Positions 60,432-64,000 of a stretch of DNA of 64,000 nt are shown here, in pieces. A program made the position numbers and the translations under genes. Position 1 is the stretch's first letter; each line of letters opens with the position of its first letter. The notes under the pieces were generated by a model, which saw nothing but the letters and a program-made list of their open reading frames with translations, did no database searches and was not told the DNA's origin. The stretch lies in contig NW_024881574.1 in NCBI RefSeq assembly GCF_019059575.1, positions 558,001 to 622,000 on the forward strand, written 5' to 3'. This DNA comes from Amphibalanus amphitrite (lineage: Eukaryota > Arthropoda > Thecostraca > Balanomorpha > Balanidae).

Positions 60432-61617
60432 CACTGGCGGATCCAGAGGTGGGGGGGGGGGGGGGCGCCCGAAGTCGCTCCGCCATCCACGCAGTGCCCG
60501 AAAGCGACAAATATTTACTTATTATGAGAATGAAACGAAAACTGAACAACTTTTATAATCAAATACTTGTTTAGACTGCACAGCCGTGTGTTAGGATTGG
60601 AATCAAAATCCGAAAGGTTTTTGGAATTCGGAGAAACTTTTTGGGATTATGTCTCCCGCAACATTTAAGACCATCTTTCTGGAACCGCTAGTGATCACCA
60701 TAAATGCGTAGACATAAGCGGAAAGAAAGGTTCTGCTGCCGATTTCGGAATAGGGGAGACCCTTTTTCGGTATAGGGGAGGTATGGGCCCCCCGAAGGTA
60801 TAGATATGGACCATCGCAGTCTGTTGCGTATTTTTACACATTTGACCGCGTACATACACTGGAAGCAGCCATTCCGTTATACAGCCGACGTGCTTTCCGA
60901 AGTCTTCCTTAGTCTTCCTTGGCAATGAGCGGTGATAAAGCGTTTTTGCCCTCTTCAAGTAAAATACGGTACATACAAAAAAATCGTGATAAATTTGAAC
61001 CAGGCTCGTTTTACGACGTCAGACCAGCTCTAACATAAAGTTCAAAGCATGCAAATTAGGACTGGATAGACAATTTGAAGCTTTTTTGCAAGATTATGAG
61101 CTGAGATGCTACGCACATCCTGGCGTCCTAACCGAAAGGTTCGGGCCACCCACCCCCGTTGATCCTAAATCAATGAAATGATGCTTTCATTGAATGTCCT
61201 CTTCAACAAGTTTATTTTTGCCGCGCAAGGTCGAACATTTAACTAAAAATTTCATTCGAACAGAAAAAGATATTATTTATCTTATTTCGTGGAGCATGAT
61301 TGAGTTTACCAAAATACTTAATGTGCCCAAGTGACCTCCATGAATTGTAAGCCGTTGGCCGCTTATGCGATGGCTCTTAGAGAGATCAAGGTAGATACCA
61401 GCTACGAGTATTGTTCTCATTGTCGAGAAAAGAATATGAAACATAGCACCGGCCCATATTCCCGGTGTACTTTGCTGGATCGAAAAAGCGCATGATTTAT
61501 TGAAAGTTGTCTCGAGACAAAATATGTTGGTCCCAGATACCTAATAACTATCAGGCACACTTTGCAGGCGAAAAGCAATATCACGTACACAGAGTGAAAA
61601 ACCGGGTCTAGCCACTG
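60432..61617. mobile_element. Possible decayed hAT-like element
   Basis: CACTGGCGGATCCAGAGG at the left resembles the end of the hAT-like element at 43905. GGGTCTAGCCACTG at 61604-61617 could be a diverged opposite end. The flanking octamers do not match, so the borders are not proven. No coding frame is seen inside. Confidence 0.35.
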
Positions 61618-61618
61618 C

Positions 61619-61660
61619 CAGTGGCGTATTTAGGGGGGGCCATGGCCCCCCCTTTCCGCC
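61619..61660. mobile_element. Orphan hAT-like terminal sequence
   Basis: CAGTGGCGTATTTAGGGGGG followed by CCATGGCCCCCCC is a hAT-type end with a G/C hairpin. Its partner end was not found and may lie beyond the window, which would make the CGCCCC array part of this element. Confidence 0.35.
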
Positions 61661-64000
61661 CAGCCGCCCAGACGGCGCCCCAATTAGCGCCGACTAGGCT
61701 GATGCTGTTTTACAGAGGGAACATAAATTAAAAAGTGATGTGCAGGCAGGGATCGAACTCAATATCTCTTTGGGGGTGCCTGGACACCCCTATGTCCTCC
61801 ACGGCACCCCCAAATGGGACCTGAGCCCCCCAATGTTAAAGGGCGCCGCTCCGGAAACCAGAATATTCCGAACCCCCAGGGTCGATGGCGCCCCTGAAGA
61901 GCCGCTGGCACCCACCTGAAGGGAACAGTCGCCCCAGTAAAGGTTGATAGCGCCCCTCTGAAGTTCACAGCTGCCCCTTTCGGCCCCATCCAAGATCGAT
62001 GGCGCCCACTGAAACCACTGGCGCCCCTCTAAAGCACCTGCATTCTTCTCAAGATCACAGTCGCCCTATCCAAGATCAATAGCGCCCTCAAGAGAGCCAC
62101 TAGCGCCCCCCCCCCTTGAGACTGAAGTCGCCCCATTCAAGCCCAATGCCGCCCCTCCAGAGCGTCCGGTGCGCTTCTGAAGATCACAGTCGTCCTCATC
62201 CGAGGTCGCTGGCGCCCCTCAAAAGTCACTAGCGCCCATCTAAACGGAGATCACAGCTGCCCCATCTTAACCCTCGCATGTGTGCGGCGTTTGCCAGCTT
62301 CTAATGTGTAGGGGGGGGGGGGGGGGTCGGTTGGACCCCCCTTGCCGTTTGGCCCCTGATCGAGCTAGAGCTTCGCGGAAAAAACGAGCGTGTTGCCCGT
62401 GACGAGAGGAAGCCGGTGATACCCAATTTTAAGGTCCTAGGTCATTGGTTGACCTTCCAGGTCAGGTCAATGACCCAAAGTCGGGAAAATCGGGACCTGT
62501 TAGAAAGTCGTAAAGTGTGGCTGCTAAGGGTTTTTTTCGGGGTGCTGATCACGAATATCGTGTTAGTTTTGATCACAGATGATGTCTTGAAGCATTTAGA
62601 CCAGGTCGGGTCAGGTCAGGTCAGGTCAACCAGTAGGCGTCGTGACGGGTATTCGTAGTACGTGTCAACCGCCTCTGACAGCTTCGTAACATGTTACGAA
62701 GTCACCAAAACTACTTCGTAAATGTTCAAATGGTTGCTAAATTCGAATTCATCTCCAAAAACTAGCCTAGAAACATGTAAAACTCGAAAAAGTGACCCGA
62801 GGTCACCCGAGGTCACCAAAGGTCAATGACCTGACCTGACCTTCAGGTGACCTTGACACACACGGGAGTAACATCAAATCACATGTTTGAACGTTTGAAA
62901 CCACGAAAAGCTTGCAAACACGCGGCTAATGCGAGCCGACATACGCGAAATCGCGATTCCGGCCAAACATGGTCTCGGAAAAGAGGTCACAGGTCAAAGG
63001 TCATTTGGGTCAGGGTCATGAAATTTTCAGGGTAGGTGTCAAATTGATCAATGCGAGGGTACTGAAAGTTTCGTCGCGATCGGCCGCTTTTTACGCGAGT
63101 TATTCGCGAAAAACCATGGGGGGGTCCATCCGACCCCCCCCCCCCTACACATGCGAGGGTTAAGATCGATGGCAACCCTCTGAAACCAATGGCGCCATTT
63201 GTACCCGGCGCCCCTCTGAATATCATATTCGCCCCATCCGAGACAACGCCCCTTGAGACTACAGTCGCCCCACCCAAGCTCAAGGCGCCCCTCTAGAGCG
63301 TCCGGCGTCCTGCTGAAGGCAACAGCGGCTCCATCCATGCCCAATGGCGCCCCTCAACGCTCTTCTAAAGATCACAGTCGCCCCATCAATCCAAGGTCGC
63401 TGGCGCCCCTCAAGAGCCACTGGCGCCCACCTGAACCGGGACTTCATTCGCCCCATCCTAGATCAATGGCGCCCCTCTGAAACCACTGGTGTCCCTCTGA
63501 AAATAACAGTCGGACCATCCGAGATCAATGGCGCCCCTTCAGAGCGTCCGACGCCCTACTGAAGGAAGGCAGCAGTGAACCCATCCAAGCATTGCACCCC
63601 TCTAGATCACCCGGTGGCCTTCTGAAGATCACATTCGCCCTATCCGAGTTCGTTGGCGCCCTCCAGTAGTCACTAATGCCCGAGACTTCACTTTCAGTCG
63701 CCCCGCCCCATTCAAGATCGTAGCGCTCCTCCCCCCCCCCCCCCAGAAACCACTGACGTTAGGTAATTATTTGACAATGGGGCTGTCTCCGACACCAAGG
63801 GCCCTTTTGAAGATGCAGCAGCCAGGCGGCGCCGAGCTGGGCTAGGATGTGCCAAGTGTTTCTTATAAGGCAGCCTCGTTAGTGCCACCCCTCGTTGCGA
63901 TACCGCCCCTCAATGCGACGCCGCCCCTTCACCGTACAGTGCCACCCCTCAATTCAAGTGGTGCGTCTCAGCACAGTGCCGCCCATTATTGCGATACCAC
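61660..64000. repeat. Degenerate CGCCCC-rich tandem array
   Basis: Recurring phrases are TGGCGCCCCTCTGAAACCAC, GATCACAGTCGCCCCATCC, AAGATCAATGGCGCCC and CAAGAGCCACTGGCGCCC. Spacing is irregular, about 20-45 bp, so it is an old satellite-like array. From 63880 the phrase changes to GTGCCACCCCTC/GATACCGCCCCTC. The array is interrupted by TTAA-family copy 5. Open frames through it are repeat artefacts. Confidence 0.75.
62271..63159. mobile_element. TTAA-flanked non-autonomous element, copy 5, inverted relative to copy 3
   Basis: Ends CCCTCGCATGTGTGCGG and ACACATGCGAGGG, with TTAA at 62267-62270 and 63160-63163. Removing the element and one TTAA leaves GCCCCATCTTAAGATCGATGG. A neighbouring array unit reads GCCCCATCCAAGATCGATGG, so the empty site can be read directly from the array and TTAA duplication is confirmed. 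The whole element is close to identical to 42892-43773 reversed. Confidence 0.9.

Larger units (their letters stand above)
59925..64000 (+). other. FAK intron 6, incomplete
   Basis: Begins with GTGAGT and runs past the window end. It contains a hairpin array (60024-60255), orphan hAT-like ends at 60432 and 61619, a CGCCCC-rich tandem array from about 61660, and TTAA-family copy 5 within that array. No exon of the linker or kinase was found. Confidence 0.8.

Noticed and set aside
60432-61617. Complete hAT element between the two end-like sequences
   Set aside because: The flanking octamers do not match and the right end is diverged, so it is listed only as a possible decayed element.
62416-63344. 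Open frames shared with 43012-43601
   Set aside because: They are identical because both lie in copies of the same non-coding transposon; stop-free stretches differ between strands and show no start context.

Overview
The window is animal nuclear DNA, most likely from an arthropod and plausibly a crustacean. Genes are split by GT-AG introns, intergenic and intronic sequence makes up almost everything, and small DNA transposons, simple repeats and long G/C homopolymer runs are abundant. No operon, rRNA, tRNA or CRISPR array was seen. The species call is inference: the only lineage clue is the arthropod-like flavour of the one recognisable protein.

One host gene is clear: focal adhesion kinase (FAK/PTK2 family), plus strand. 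Six exons (30491-30668, 38002-38133, 38647-38772, 41388-41726, 57361-57435, 59699-59924) join in a consistent reading frame. They encode about 352 residues, covering a short Ser/Thr-rich N-terminus and the whole FERM domain (F1, F2 and F3 lobes). The linker with the autophosphorylation tyrosine, the kinase domain and the FAT domain are not here and must lie beyond 64000. The exon at 30491 has a normal acceptor, so at least one upstream exon exists. A CpG-rich region with an open exon ending in a consensus donor at 10067, in the right phase, is a candidate.

Layout: 1-9400 is upstream DNA with a 1.18 kb TTAA-flanked element (3398-4574) and a 1.7 kb hAT-like element (4916-6620). 9400-10067 is the CpG-rich candidate promoter and first exon. 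10068-30490 is non-coding apart from a recent Penelope-like retroelement inserted as a near-perfect palindrome (28206-29692). 30491-59924 is the FAK FERM gene, with introns of about 7.3, 0.5, 2.6, 15.6 and 2.3 kb carrying further elements. 59925-64000 is intron 6, with a hairpin array, orphan hAT-like ends and a degenerate CGCCCC-rich tandem array interrupted by another TTAA element.

The most striking non-genic signal is a family of five non-autonomous elements of 0.9-1.2 kb (3398, 35948, 42892, 54447, 62271). They start CCC(T/G)CGC, end GCGAGGG, are flanked by TTAA or a one-base variant, carry G-run/C-run hairpins near both ends, and most are loaded with AGGTCA half-sites. Two nearly identical copies lie in opposite orientation in the introns on either side of FAK exons 5 and 6. 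Boundaries of three hAT-like elements, one mariner-like MITE and the Penelope-like insertion are fixed by target-site duplications visible in the sequence.
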